Assembly (NCBI RefSeq): GCF_025146565.1
Contig: NZ_CP102258.1
Coordinates: forward strand, 558,001 to 622,000
Length of the DNA stretch: 64,000 bases
Source of the DNA: Bacteroides eggerthii
GTDB taxonomy: Bacteria; Bacteroidota; Bacteroidia; Bacteroidales; Bacteroidaceae
Direction: 5' to 3'
Shown: positions 26,545 to 37,600 of the stretch, piece after piece
Numbering within the stretch: position 1 is the first letter of the stretch
How the letters are laid out: every line of letters begins with the position of its first letter
Translations under genes and position numbers: made by a program
Notes under the pieces: model-generated
Told to the model about the DNA's origin: nothing
What the model saw: only the letters and a program-made list of their open reading frames with translations
The model's database searches: none

Positions 26545-28704
26545 ATGGCTAAGACAAAAAAAGAAAAGAAAGAGAAAAAGGCTGGCAAGCGAATGAAGAA
26601 AAAAGAGCTTGTCAAAGCGCTATTGGATTTCTTCCACATAAAACAAGACGAAGTACTGTCACTGAAATACATTTTCGAACAACTCCACCTCACCACACAT
26701 CCGCTGAAGATGCTGTGTATGGACATCCTATCCGAACTGTCGGATGATGACTACATCACCGAAGTGGACAAGCATAAATACAAGTTAAATAACCATGGCG
26801 TGGAGATGACAGGCATCTTCCAGCGCAAGAGCAACGGCAAGAACTCCTTCATTCCTGAAGGCGGCGGCGATCCCATCTTCGTAGCCGAACGCAACTCGGC
26901 ACACGCCATGGCGGGCGACAAAGTGCGCATTGCCTTCTATGCCAAGCGCCGCGGGCGCGAAGCCGAAGGTGAAGTCATCGAGATACTAGAACGTGCCAAC
27001 GACACTTTCGTAGGTACACTGGAAGTTGCCAAATCATACGCCTTCCTTGTTACGGAAAACCGCACGCTGGCCAATGACATCTTCATTCCCAAAGAGAAGC
27101 TGAAAGGCGGGAAGACGGGAGATAAAGCCATCGTCAAGGTAGTAGAATGGCCCGACAAAGCCAAGAATCCCATCGGTCAGGTTATCGACATCCTGGGAAA
27201 AGCCGGAGACAATACCACCGAGATGCATGCCATCCTGGCCGAATTCGGTCTGCCGTATGTCTACCCTGCTTCCGTAGAAAAAGCCGCAGACAAGATACCC
27301 GCCGAAATTCCTGCGGAAGAATATGCCAAACGTGAAGATTTCCGCAATATAACCACCCTTACCATAGACCCCAAAGACGCCAAAGACTTTGACGACGCCT
27401 TGTCTGTCCGCAAGCTGAAGGATAACCTCTGGGAAGTAGGCGTACACATCGCCGACGTAACACACTACGTAACGGAAGACAGCATCATCGACAAAGAAGC
27501 CGAAAAACGCGCCACCTCCGTCTATCTCGTAGACCGTACCATTCCGATGCTTCCTGAACGGCTTTGCAACTTCATCTGCTCGCTGCGCCCCAACGAAGAG
27601 AAGCTGGCTTACTCCGCTATCTTTGAAATGACAGACAAGGGTGAGATAAAGAACTCACGTATTGTACATACAGTTATCAAGTCCGACCGTCGCTTCACCT
27701 ACGAAGAGGCACAGCAGATTATCGAAACCAAAGAGGGAGACTTTAAAGAAGAAATACTCAAGTTGGACGCACTTGCCAAGATATTACGCGAAAAACGGTT
27801 CGCCGCCGGCGCCATTAACTTCGACCGCTATGAAGTGAAGTTCGAAATTGATGAAAAAGGCAAACCCATCAGCGTATATTTCAAAGAATCCAAAGACGCC
27901 AACAAGCTGGTAGAGGAGTTCATGCTGCTCGCCAACCGCACTGTGGCCGAAAAGATAGGACGCGTGCCCAAAAGCAAAAAGCCAAAAGTATTCCCTTACC
28001 GTATCCACGACCTTCCGGATCCCGAAAAGCTGGATAACCTGTCGCAATTCATCGCTCGTTTTGGCTATAAGCTGCGCACCAGCGGAACCAAGACGGATGT
28101 ATCCAAGTCCATCAATCACCTGTTGGATGATATTCAAGGCAAGAAAGAGGAGAACCTCATCGAAACCGTATCCATCCGCGCCATGCAAAAAGCGCGTTAT
28201 TCCGTACACAACATCGGACATTACGGGCTGTCATTCGATTATTACACCCACTTCACTTCGCCTATCCGGCGCTATCCGGACATGCTGGTGCACCGGTTAC
28301 TGACCAAATATTTAGACTTAGGCGGACGAAGCGTTTCCGAACAAAAATACGAAGCCCTCTGCGAACATTCCAGCAGTATGGAACAGATTGCTGCCAATGC
28401 GGAACGCGCCTCTATCAAGTACAAGCAAGTGGAATATATGACAGAACGCCTTGGACAGACGTACGACGGTGTCATCTCAGGCGTTACCGAATGGGGGCTG
28501 TACGTAGAGCTGAATGAGAATAAGTGTGAGGGAATGATACCTATCCGCGACCTCGACGATGATTACTACGAGTTCGACGAAAAGAACTATTGCTTGCGCG
28601 GACGCCGGAAGAAACGCACATACAGCCTCGGCGACGCTATCACCATCAAAGTGGCACGTGCTAACCTGGAGAAAAAGCAATTGGACTTTGCACTGATTGA
28701 ATAA
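26545..28704 (+). CDS. rnr: Ribonuclease R
   Basis: 3'-to-5' exoribonuclease that degrades structured RNA. 719 aa: a lysine-rich N-terminus and helix-turn-helix (1-75), cold-shock OB domains (about 80-240), the RNB catalytic domain with TIDPKDAKDFDDALS (about 274-288; the clustered Asp residues bind Mg), and a C-terminal S1 domain (about 635-717) with GVISGVTEWGLYVEL. Cytoplasmic. Divergent from the CDF gene. Nothing odd in length. Confidence 0.94.
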   Translation: MAKTKKEKKEKKAGKRMKKKELVKALLDFFHIKQDEVLSLKYIFEQLHLTTHPLKMLCMDILSELSDDDYITEVDKHKYKLNNHGVEMTGIFQRKSNGKNSFIPEGGGDPIFVAERNSAHAMAGDKVRIAFYAKRRGREAEGEVIEILERANDTFVGTLEVAKSYAFLVTENRTLANDIFIPKEKLKGGKTGDKAIVKVVEWPDKAKNPIGQVIDILGKAGDNTTEMHAILAEFGLPYVYPASVEKAADKIPAEIPAEEYAKREDFRNITTLTIDPKDAKDFDDALSVRKLKDNLWEVGVHIADVTHYVTEDSIIDKEAEKRATSVYLVDRTIPMLPERLCNFICSLRPNEEKLAYSAIFEMTDKGEIKNSRIVHTVIKSDRRFTYEEAQQIIETKEGDFKEEILKLDALAKILREKRFAAGAINFDRYEVKFEIDEKGKPISVYFKESKDANKLVEEFMLLANRTVAEKIGRVPKSKKPKVFPYRIHDLPDPEKLDNLSQFIARFGYKLRTSGTKTDVSKSINHLLDDIQGKKEENLIETVSIRAMQKARYSVHNIGHYGLSFDYYTHFTSPIRRYPDMLVHRLLTKYLDLGGRSVSEQKYEALCEHSSSMEQIAANAERASIKYKQVEYMTERLGQTYDGVISGVTEWGLYVELNENKCEGMIPIRDLDDDYYEFDEKNYCLRGRRKKRTYSLGDAITIKVARANLEKKQLDFALIE

Positions 28705-28745
28705 AAGAGACCATCATCCTTATAAAAGCATATATACACACATAC

Positions 28746-29225
28746 ATGAAGACAATTACTATTACAGATCGCAGACAGATAGAAGACATCATCCGTAAAT
28801 GCCCTTATTGTACGGTGGGGATGACCGACAAAGAAGGCAATCCGTACATAGTGCCCATGAACTTTGCCTGGAAGAACGATACCGTTTACTTACACTCGGG
28901 GTCCGAAGGAAGCAAAGTGGAAATGGTGGTACGGCATCCGCAAGTCTGCATCAATTTCTGCGAAGGACACGAACTGGTGTATATGCACAAACAAGTGGCA
29001 TGCAGTTACAGCATGAAATCCCGCAGCGTTATCTGCAAGGGCAAAGTGCGTTTCATCGAAGATATGGATGAAAAGCGCCGGATACTCGACATGCTTATGA
29101 AGCAATATACAGACAATGAATGCAGCTATGCCGAACCTGCTGTGCGCAATGTGAAAATATGGGAGGTGAAAGTGGATGAAATAAGTTGCAGGTCGTTCGG
29201 ATTAAGGCCGAGTGAAGTAAAATAA
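28746..29225 (+). CDS. Pyridoxamine 5'-phosphate oxidase-family flavin-binding protein
   Basis: 159-residue split-barrel flavoprotein. CTVGMTDKEGNPYIVPMNFAW matches the N-terminal strand pair of the family that also includes the nitroimidazole-resistance Nim proteins; HSGSEGSKVEMV is the FMN-phosphate region. It is a housekeeping relative, not a recognisable nim gene. It is the last GC-richer gene before the AT-rich alginate locus, and its stop codon abuts the minus-strand terminator of that locus. Confidence 0.75.
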   Translation: MKTITITDRRQIEDIIRKCPYCTVGMTDKEGNPYIVPMNFAWKNDTVYLHSGSEGSKVEMVVRHPQVCINFCEGHELVYMHKQVACSYSMKSRSVICKGKVRFIEDMDEKRRILDMLMKQYTDNECSYAEPAVRNVKIWEVKVDEISCRSFGLRPSEVK

Positions 29226-29252
29226 AAAAAGAGCGTGCTTTCCTGCACGCTC
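29224..29252 (-). terminator. Rho-independent terminator of the susC-PL6 operon
   Basis: On the minus strand: perfect 8-bp stem GAGCGTGC/GCACGCTC (29231-29252) with a 6-base loop, then seven T (29224-29230). It lies 30 bases past the PL6 stop. Confidence 0.85.
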
Positions 29253-29282
29253 CTAACCTAACTAATAAATCTATTAACATCA

Positions 29283-31556
29283 TTATGTGATTCCTAAATC
29301 TTTCTTGTCAGAAGCTCTATTTCTTAATGGTGATGTTGAAGTCTGATAAAAATTACCAGTATTCACATCTACATATTCAGGTTTATAGTTTGTAATACTC
29401 TTACTCCCCAATTTACCCCAAAAAGAAGCAATACACCCAGAATTATACAGATTAATATAAGATACTGACAATTTATCCCAACTCATCTCATTGAAACGAA
29501 TACTGGCTCCTCCCTTTCCACTGTTGGCAAAAGAACAATTAGTCACAGTAGCACTTTGTACTCCTATCAAACGCATAGCAGAACCTTGTTCTTTATTGTC
29601 CACATTTTCAATTGTACAATGGTTAACTGTCAGCAATGGTCCACTGGTGCTTTCATCATTTCCACCTCGATAAATATTCAAAGCACTACCTAATAATCGA
29701 TAAAATATACAATTACCAACATGTAACTCTTCTACATTGTATTTACCTTTATCATCTTTCTCTCCAGCAAAATTAATTGCTTCCCCTGACATGTCATGAA
29801 AAAAAGAATTCCGGATAATCACCATTGGTGAGAAAGTAGATTTTTCGCCACGAATGGCAGCCAAGCCAGATTCATTGAAATTATAGAATTCGCAATTATC
29901 AACAGTAAGTAAATAAGGAGTAATAGTACCTGATTTCACAGTTATACCACCTTCAGACAAAGCTTTCCCTGCCTCACCTTCACCATTGAAAGCAAGACCT
30001 TGTATTTCCAAGTTTCCACCATTGACAATGGTCACAAATGCTTTACCAGACATACCATTAAAACATAAAACGGGACGTTTAGATAAATGGGAGTCTGCTT
30101 GAATACGAATATATTTATCTATCAACAAAGTATTATCCAGCCAATAAACACCCTCTTCCGAGAGATTCAAAATATCACCGGACTGCGCTTTGTTAAAAGC
30201 CTCTAATAGCGTATTTTGTCCTGCCTTCACACTGATTTCATTACCAGTAAGCATCAATTTATGATTTTCAGAAAAAGTATACCAACTTGCACCGAGTTTT
30301 TTCTCCATATATGGCTTTAAATCAATACTATCTAATAAAGTCGTATTATTCTGAAAACCCCTTTGTGTTACGGTATAGGGATAATTCACCACATTATCAA
30401 TAAAAGTAAAGCCAGAAATATCATCAAAAGACTGATAAAGCGCTTTATCTGACTTACTAATGAACTGATTACGGATAAAAGAGATATTTGAGGGTGGTAA
30501 TGTACGTTCATTATCTTTTCCTACACAAAATAGGATATTATCACAATTAATAAAACGATTATCTTCTAACGTTACATCCTTTACATGATGATAACGGTTA
30601 GGTAAAGAATTAGGAACCGCATTCATCAACCCAAGAGCCGCAAAAAAACGATCACCTTTCAGCCCATAGAACAAATTCCCCTTAATAATATGGCCTTCAT
30701 TGACTACACGTACTCCGCCTGTACAAGGTAATCCATTTCCTATAAATGCGTTTCCTTCAACTAAATTACGGTTACCATGACGTAAAGCCAAAATACCACG
30801 ACATTCTAAAAATACATTATTACGAATAATGTTATCACTTGATTTGATAGAAACAACTTCAACTTCCCCATTACAATGGTGAAACATATTATCTTCTATC
30901 ACTGTATTCGAAGAAAAAAATGCATGATGTGAGGTTCCCACACGAATCGTTTCGCCCCCATTTGAGCCCAATATCGGGCGTTCACCGAAATAATTGTGAT
31001 CAATTCTATGATTATTATTACGGTCTCTCTCACCATTTAAAATAACAGCCAAAGTTACTCCTGCATAAAGCTTACCCAAAATAGAATTATGGTCCAGTCG
31101 ATTATTTCGTCCGTAAAGAAGAATCCAGCTCCCAGATACCCCACGATCTATCGGATTGAAGTAATCAATGACACAATCTGTTATACGGCAGTTGTTAGCA
31201 ACTTTTTCACCTTTACGAAACTCAATCACAGCTCCTTTAGGAGTGTAACCATTACGAAAATGCAATCCGTTTATTTCAACGTATTCTCCACATAAACGAA
31301 GATTAGATACACCTTCTATAAAAACACTGCCTGGTTGTTGAGTCATAACAACAATCGGCTCTTCTACCGTACCATACCCCTCGAGTTGTAACTGGATATT
31401 TGTATATGTACCTGATTTAATATAAATCGTATCACCTGGACGAGCCTTCTCCAAAGTATTTTGAAGAGAATTTAAGTCAATAGTCCAATTTCCTTGCGAA
31501 CATGCGGCCAACAAAGGAAAAATCCAACAAAGTTTAATAAATGATTTAAGCATCAC
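29283..31556 (-). CDS. Polysaccharide lyase family 6, alginate lyase (lipoprotein)
   Basis: Endo- or exolytic alginate lyase of the PL6/chondroitinase B family. Lipoprotein signal with lipobox LLAAC (Cys19), so membrane-anchored and probably on the cell surface. Parallel beta-helix 1 spans about residues 25-420; NGGETIRVGTSH (199-210), Asn199, Glu231, Glu233 (Ca2+ ligands), Lys238 and Arg259 (catalytic pair) have the same spacings as in chondroitinase B and the alginate lyase AlyGC. A second beta-helix fills about 430-757, as in two-domain PL6. Alginate is chosen over dermatan sulfate because PL17, KdgF and a DEH reductase are in the locus. Last gene of the susC operon. Confidence 0.85.
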   Translation of the reverse strand: MMLKSFIKLCWIFPLLAACSQGNWTIDLNSLQNTLEKARPGDTIYIKSGTYTNIQLQLEGYGTVEEPIVVMTQQPGSVFIEGVSNLRLCGEYVEINGLHFRNGYTPKGAVIEFRKGEKVANNCRITDCVIDYFNPIDRGVSGSWILLYGRNNRLDHNSILGKLYAGVTLAVILNGERDRNNNHRIDHNYFGERPILGSNGGETIRVGTSHHAFFSSNTVIEDNMFHHCNGEVEVVSIKSSDNIIRNNVFLECRGILALRHGNRNLVEGNAFIGNGLPCTGGVRVVNEGHIIKGNLFYGLKGDRFFAALGLMNAVPNSLPNRYHHVKDVTLEDNRFINCDNILFCVGKDNERTLPPSNISFIRNQFISKSDKALYQSFDDISGFTFIDNVVNYPYTVTQRGFQNNTTLLDSIDLKPYMEKKLGASWYTFSENHKLMLTGNEISVKAGQNTLLEAFNKAQSGDILNLSEEGVYWLDNTLLIDKYIRIQADSHLSKRPVLCFNGMSGKAFVTIVNGGNLEIQGLAFNGEGEAGKALSEGGITVKSGTITPYLLTVDNCEFYNFNESGLAAIRGEKSTFSPMVIIRNSFFHDMSGEAINFAGEKDDKGKYNVEELHVGNCIFYRLLGSALNIYRGGNDESTSGPLLTVNHCTIENVDNKEQGSAMRLIGVQSATVTNCSFANSGKGGASIRFNEMSWDKLSVSYINLYNSGCIASFWGKLGSKSITNYKPEYVDVNTGNFYQTSTSPLRNRASDKKDLGIT

Positions 31557-31583
31557 AAGCTATATATATTAAAGTTTCACTAG

Positions 31584-33164
31584 TTAACGAATTTTCATCG
31601 GATAATAAATACCCTCTGTCATTAATGAGAAATTATCTGTACGGAAAGGAGTTGCTGGGAAACCCTCTTTATTAAAAAGATTAGCTTCCGTCCAATTAGA
31701 CCAACCATAACGTACCGCAATAGGACGCTCTACAACATCAGACCAGACAAATACTTTTCCATCCCTAATTTCCGCTCTTGCCGATACAAAATTATAATCC
31801 GCCCCACAAATAGAAAAACCTTTCAATTCCTCGCCCAAAGCAGTCAAACCAGAATAAACAAAGTCAAAACTAATTTCTGCTTTATTGTCTTTTATTTGCA
31901 TTGATTTATATACCGGGCCTGAATATGGTACTTTTTTATCATATTGCAAATGCAAAGCACAGGATGCTAAACGTTCACCAATAGGTTTCTTATAAATAGG
32001 GTGTACATCGTTTTTCTCCCCTTTATCAATACTGACTACCATAGCAGTATTCTTTACTGTTTTCCATGTAAATAGCTGGGCATCACGTAACTCAGCCCAA
32101 TTTGGACGATCTTGCCAAAAAGGATGATCAAAATTCGACAACTGAACAAAATAAAATGGTAAATCAGGTTGATGAAAATCAGTACGCCATTGTCTAATTA
32201 ATGCTGGAAAAAGTACTCTATACTGCTCCGCCCGCTCTGCATTACCCTCGCCTTGATACCAAATTACACCTTTAGCCGTATAAGGAATAATACGCTGCAA
32301 CATAGTATGATACAATCCACAAGGGCGTTTATGATGTTTAGGGCCCACTGGTTCGAAAGGACGAACAACGTTTTTATATCCCATAGTCACTGAGTCATTA
32401 TAAACCCTATAAAGTACCTTATACTCCTCCATTTTTTTCTCATATAAGGTATCATCCATAATAGCAACTTTACGATAATTATCCAAAATAGGACGTAATT
32501 TATCATCTCTTTCCAGCGTCTCTTCTTTCACCCAAGCTTCAGCAGGCGTTCCACCACGATAACAACAAATGATACCAATAGGAACATTTAATTCTTTCTG
32601 AAGTTTACAAGCAAAATAATAACCGATGGCAGACATATTCGCAACTTGTGGCGCTGTTGCGGTCTGCCATTTCATTTCTTTATTAACATTATGCCCTTTA
32701 TAATATACTTGAGGTACTATTAGAAAATGAATATTCTGATTATTAGCTGAACGAACAACAGCTTCTCCATTTTCACTCATAAACAGCTTACGCTCCATAT
32801 TTGATTGTCCTGTTGCTAACCACACTTCTCCAACATACACTTCAGACAGTAGAACAGATTCATTTCCTGAAGTTACTTTTAACCGATATGGCCCCCCAGC
32901 AGCCAGATTCTTCAAAGACAACATCCAGCGCCCGTCAGGCTTAACTTCTGTCTTTACTTTTTGATTTTGAAATTCGACCTGTACTATAGCAAAAGGACGT
33001 CCTATTCCCCAAATATTATTTATATCTTCTTGCTGCAATACCATTCCTTCACCAAAAACTTCAGCTAAAGACAACTGGAAATTATTACCCGTGGAGACTC
33101 CCCAAAGGAGCCCCCAACAGATACAAATTTGCAAACATACAAATATACAACCTCTTTTCATCAT
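31584..33164 (-). CDS. Carbohydrate O-acetylesterase, SASA/sialate 9-O-acetylesterase-like
   Basis: SGNH-type esterase, 526 aa, with an N-terminal signal peptide. GQSNME holds the nucleophile Ser121; WYQGEGNA is the oxyanion block; DKGEKNDVHP holds the Asp and His of the triad. An N-terminal beta-sandwich (about 30-110) and C-terminal beta domain frame the catalytic core, as in sialate O-acetylesterases. Five bases separate it from susD and 27 from PL6, so it is in the operon. Nothing here handles sialic acid, so the likely substrate is O-acetyl groups on mannuronate, which bacterial but not algal alginates carry. That role is inference. Confidence 0.75.
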   Translation of the reverse strand: MMKRGCIFVCLQICICWGLLWGVSTGNNFQLSLAEVFGEGMVLQQEDINNIWGIGRPFAIVQVEFQNQKVKTEVKPDGRWMLSLKNLAAGGPYRLKVTSGNESVLLSEVYVGEVWLATGQSNMERKLFMSENGEAVVRSANNQNIHFLIVPQVYYKGHNVNKEMKWQTATAPQVANMSAIGYYFACKLQKELNVPIGIICCYRGGTPAEAWVKEETLERDDKLRPILDNYRKVAIMDDTLYEKKMEEYKVLYRVYNDSVTMGYKNVVRPFEPVGPKHHKRPCGLYHTMLQRIIPYTAKGVIWYQGEGNAERAEQYRVLFPALIRQWRTDFHQPDLPFYFVQLSNFDHPFWQDRPNWAELRDAQLFTWKTVKNTAMVVSIDKGEKNDVHPIYKKPIGERLASCALHLQYDKKVPYSGPVYKSMQIKDNKAEISFDFVYSGLTALGEELKGFSICGADYNFVSARAEIRDGKVFVWSDVVERPIAVRYGWSNWTEANLFNKEGFPATPFRTDNFSLMTEGIYYPMKIR

Positions 33165-33169
33165 TTTTA

Positions 33170-34627
33170 TCAGTTATAACCCTCGTTCTGAGATAAAATT
33201 TCTTTTCCTAACAAACGAATTTCACGTCCCGGAATAGGATAAAGCATTTGAAATCTTTCTACCTTAGTAAATTTCTGCTTTGGTAAAAGTCTAGAGTCCT
33301 GTCCGTGTGCTTCCATAATTCGAATCGTTTCAGATACTCCAACTACACGCTGTAAATCAAACCAACGTTGGTTTTCGAACGCAAACTCAAATTTACGTTC
33401 CTGAAGTAATTCATTTCTAGAAACCGAAGTTACGGGAAGATGCCCTGCACGTGCCCTCACTGCATTATAAACGGCTAAAGCATTCACATCATTAGTTATA
33501 TCATTCGCATAAGGTTCAGAGGGAGCACCTAATACCGCTTCAACATACATTAAAAGTACATCAGCATAACGTAAAATAGGAGCATCGGCAGCATTATCCT
33601 TTTGTGAAGGCTTAGTTCCCCTTTTCAAGTATTTACCACACACAATCCAAATACCCGCCTTATCTTCTTCCATTAAATTGGTCTGGCTACGTACAACATC
33701 ACTTTCACATTCCTCAGCGAATGGAGTAGTAGGTGTATTTAAACCTGAATTACCACCAAATACAGAAAAATCATAACTAAATGTTTGTCCTTCACCCGAA
33801 GTAGAATTAAATTGAACAGCAAATAATATCTCACTATTCCATTTAGTGCTTTCTGAGAATATAGAGCTATAGTCTGAAGCTAATCCTACTCCTGAAACAG
33901 TACTCTTGCTAGGATCTGACATATTAATCAACGTAGCAAGCAAAGTCTTTGCATCGGAATGACGACCTAAAGTAAGATATACTTTAGCAAGCAACGCTTT
34001 AGCTGCCATAGCATTTGCTTTGCCCTTAGTCATGTCAGGCAAATTATTTATAGCAAACTCTAAATCGGGAATAATGACAGTAGAATAAACCTCAGAAAGA
34101 GGCTTCCGGCGAAACATATCTGTTTCATTGGCATCTATCGTACGAGTAATAATAGGTAAATCCCCCCATAAACGAACCATATTAAAGTAAACTAATGCAC
34201 GTATAAAGCGTGCTTCACCTTCTATTCGGTTGCGAGTCACCTCATCATTTACTATACCCAAATTATCTATTACTAAGTTTGTACGGGAAAGAGCATTGAA
34301 ACAGGCTTTCCAATAATTATATACATCACCACTCTCAACAATATCTTTCACAAAAGTGTCAATATATCCAAACTCACCTTCTGCCAAATAAGAAGAAGAA
34401 AGATCTGAACGCATTTCCATCAATACATAATCATGATTCAAAGACATTTGTTGGAGACCGTCATAACAACCAACCAAAGCCAATTCAACATCACTTGTCT
34501 TATTAAAGAAGTTTGTTTGTGTCAAATCTGATTTAGGTTGTAAATCCAATGCATCCGTACAGGAAGCCAAAAATAAGCTTAAACCCAAACCTATTATATA
34601 TTTCATTTTTTTCATATCAGTCAACAT
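33170..34627 (-). CDS. SusD/RagB-family glycan-binding lipoprotein
   Basis: Outer-membrane lipoprotein that captures oligosaccharide for the partner SusC channel. Lipobox FLASC (Cys23 from the ATG at 34627; the ATG at 34615, giving MKKMKYIIGL, is an equally good start). TPR-like helices with the family patterns KACFNALSRTNLVIDN and RFIRALVYFNMVRLWG; C-terminal RKFEFAFENQRWFDLQR. 485 aa. Seven bases after susC. Predicted to bind alginate oligosaccharides from the context. Confidence 0.92.
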   Translation of the reverse strand: MLTDMKKMKYIIGLGLSLFLASCTDALDLQPKSDLTQTNFFNKTSDVELALVGCYDGLQQMSLNHDYVLMEMRSDLSSSYLAEGEFGYIDTFVKDIVESGDVYNYWKACFNALSRTNLVIDNLGIVNDEVTRNRIEGEARFIRALVYFNMVRLWGDLPIITRTIDANETDMFRRKPLSEVYSTVIIPDLEFAINNLPDMTKGKANAMAAKALLAKVYLTLGRHSDAKTLLATLINMSDPSKSTVSGVGLASDYSSIFSESTKWNSEILFAVQFNSTSGEGQTFSYDFSVFGGNSGLNTPTTPFAEECESDVVRSQTNLMEEDKAGIWIVCGKYLKRGTKPSQKDNAADAPILRYADVLLMYVEAVLGAPSEPYANDITNDVNALAVYNAVRARAGHLPVTSVSRNELLQERKFEFAFENQRWFDLQRVVGVSETIRIMEAHGQDSRLLPKQKFTKVERFQMLYPIPGREIRLLGKEILSQNEGYN

Positions 34628-34633
34628 TAGTAA

Positions 34634-37600
34634 TTAAAATTGAAAATTAAAGCCAAGCGTATAAGTACGAGCCAACGGCATTGCACCACTCTGATAACCA
34701 TCAATCAATGGAGTATCAAAGCTCTTAATACCTTCAGGATTATACCCTTTATAATCACCCAACAAGAAATAGCATGGATTATAAATAGACGCATAAACAC
34801 GTAATGAACAGTTCTTCATAATATTTTTAGGCAATGTATATCCTAAATTGATACTGCGTATTGCAATAAAAGAAGCATCCTCTACAAACCAGCAGGCTGA
34901 AGCTTTATGTTTGATATTATTATAGGAATTCTGGTACTCTGGCAACAATTTCCCATTCCATTGACTCTGAGCATAATGCTCATCAATATTAAATACTTTA
35001 TTACCATGTGACCCTTGAACCACTACATTTAAATCGAAATCTTTCCATTTTAAATCATTAGTCATACCCCAAGTTACTTTCGGATATGGAGAGCCCTGTG
35101 CTACCATATCATCATCGTCTATTTTTCCATTGCCGTCCAAGTCTTTAACATGTACCAATTCTGGTTTCACATCAACCGGCCATACAGGACTGATAAGCCC
35201 TTCGTTAGGAATCTCTTTTTCAACAACAAAGCCATAGAATTGAACTAAAGGTTTACCGACCTCAGTTACAAAATATGTAGGACGTTTTTCTTCTCCTTTA
35301 GGACTGCTTATAATCTTATCTACACCACCTAAGTTTAAAACCTTATTAAAGTTCTGTGCAATATTTAAACTTGTAGACCAAGAGAAATCCTTTGTTTGAA
35401 TATTCTGGGTTGTAATTTCAATTTCATAACCGGTATTACTCATTTTACCCATATTAACCAACTGGTTTGTTTGTCCCGTCATACTAGAGATCTCTCTTTC
35501 CAAAAGTAGTTTATCCGTTATCGTATAGTAAGCATCAAGATTAATTCTCAAACGATTATTAAACATACCCAAATCAAAACCACCATTATACTGATAAGTT
35601 CTCTCCCAACCCAAGTCTTTATTTTCACTGGAAATTTGTGTATATCCAGGAGTTACTTTATTATTGATTACAGCATTGGACTGTGAAAGAAGACCAAATG
35701 CTTGGTAATTACCAATATTTTTATTACCACTGGCACCAAAACTTGCTCTAATCTTTAATTCATCAATTATCTTCTTAACCGGAGTAAAGAATGATTCCTC
35801 AGAAATACGCCAACCTAAAGATACTGAAGGGAAATACCCCCATTTATTATTAATACCGAAACGAGAACTTCCATCCCAACGTGAACTTACAGAAGCAAGA
35901 TATTTACCTTTATAAGAATATGTGACACGTCCTAGTGCCGATAATAGCAGTTCCTCATACTCAGTAGTATTACCCGAGTTAATGATACCAGCATTCAAGG
36001 TTTGAATATTATCAGTCGGAAAGTCTGAAGCTGTCATATTGCTATTATAGCCTGTAGTCTTTTGAACTGTATAACCAGCCAATATACTTAAAGAATGATT
36101 TTCTCCTAAATTAGGAGTATAGGTCGCAATATTTTCATTCAACCAATCTATTACTTTTGCAGTTTTATATTGTCCGCTCGTTTTACCATTATTATGAGCT
36201 AAACTACTCTGATAAAATTTATAGTCCATCATAGAAGCATATCCACCAAAAGAACTTTTTAAAATCAAACCTTTAACAGGTTGATACTGTAAGTAGATAT
36301 TTCCTAAGGCTTTAATATAACCAGTTCTATCATTACGCTCTAAAGTAGTAGAAATACCATTATTACCACCAGCATTTTTTACACTAATATATTCTCCATT
36401 ATAAGGGACTTTCGAAAAATGATATTCATGAGCATAGTCACCTATATTTAATGTAGGATCAGACAAACGAGCCCATTCAATTGTCTCAGCAGTATGCCTT
36501 ACTGGGATGTACATAGCATCTCTAAATACCTGATTAATATTTGATTGAGATCCTGAACGATAAGCGCGTTGGGAATCAACAACTGCATTCACATTGACGC
36601 CGAATTCTAATTTATCATTAATCTTAGCATCAACCTTAGCATTTAAATTAAACTTTTTATAACGATCTGTTATAACAATTCCTTTCTCATCCAAAAAAGA
36701 ACCAGATGCGTAGTAGTTCACGTTTTTTGAACCGCCAGAAACACTAATCTGATGGTTCTGTATATATCCCAGTTTTATTGTTTCTTCTACCCAGTCAGTT
36801 TGAGTTCCCAAAACATCAGAAGCAACATAAACTTTTTTCATATCATCTACCATAGACGCATGAGCTCCACTGGTCGGTCTACCCATTTCTGCATATATTT
36901 GTTCTGCTTTTATCTTCCAATCTTCAGGACGTGTACGTTGTATTCCTTTCAACAGTCGCTCTTTAACACCACCATAACTATTTATGCGAATAGTAGGTTT
37001 AGAGCCTTCAGAGCTACCACTACGTGTAGTCACAATAATAATACCATTTGCACCTCTTGAACCATAAATAGCAGCTGATGCAGCATCTTTCAATACCTCA
37101 ATAGATTCTACATCATTCATATCAACATCTGACAAATCTCCTGGGATAGGATAACCGTCTACTACGATCAGAGGATTCGTATCTGCAGAAATAGACCCAA
37201 TACCACGTATCTGAATTTTAGGACTAGCTCCCGATTGCGCTGAAACATTTTGAATTTGCACACCCGCCAATTTACCAACTAACGCCTGGTCTGCACGAGA
37301 AACGGGCAATTGCCCCAGATTCTCATTTTTAATTTTTGAAATAGAACCTGTTAAATGAGATTTCTTCTGAACACCATAACCAACCACTACTACTTCATCT
37401 AGCTGTTGTTGATCCTCAGTCAAAGTTACATTTATTTTTGGCTGTCCTTTGCAAGCTACTTCTTTCTGAGTAAACCCGATATATGAAAATACAAGAATGT
37501 CTGCTTCTAAATCTGGTACACTAATTGAGTAATTTCCATCAATATCAGTAATACATCCAATAGTAGTCCCCTTTACAAGAATATTCACACCAGGCAAAGG

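Noticed and set aside
28746..29225. Possible nim nitroimidazole-resistance gene
   Set aside because: Same superfamily only; it lacks close resemblance to NimA-J and has a housekeeping composition and setting.
29283..31556. PL6 protein as a chondroitinase B (dermatan sulfate lyase)
   Set aside because: The catalytic residues are common to both activities, but PL17, KdgF and a DEH reductase in the locus, and absence of sulfatases, favour alginate.
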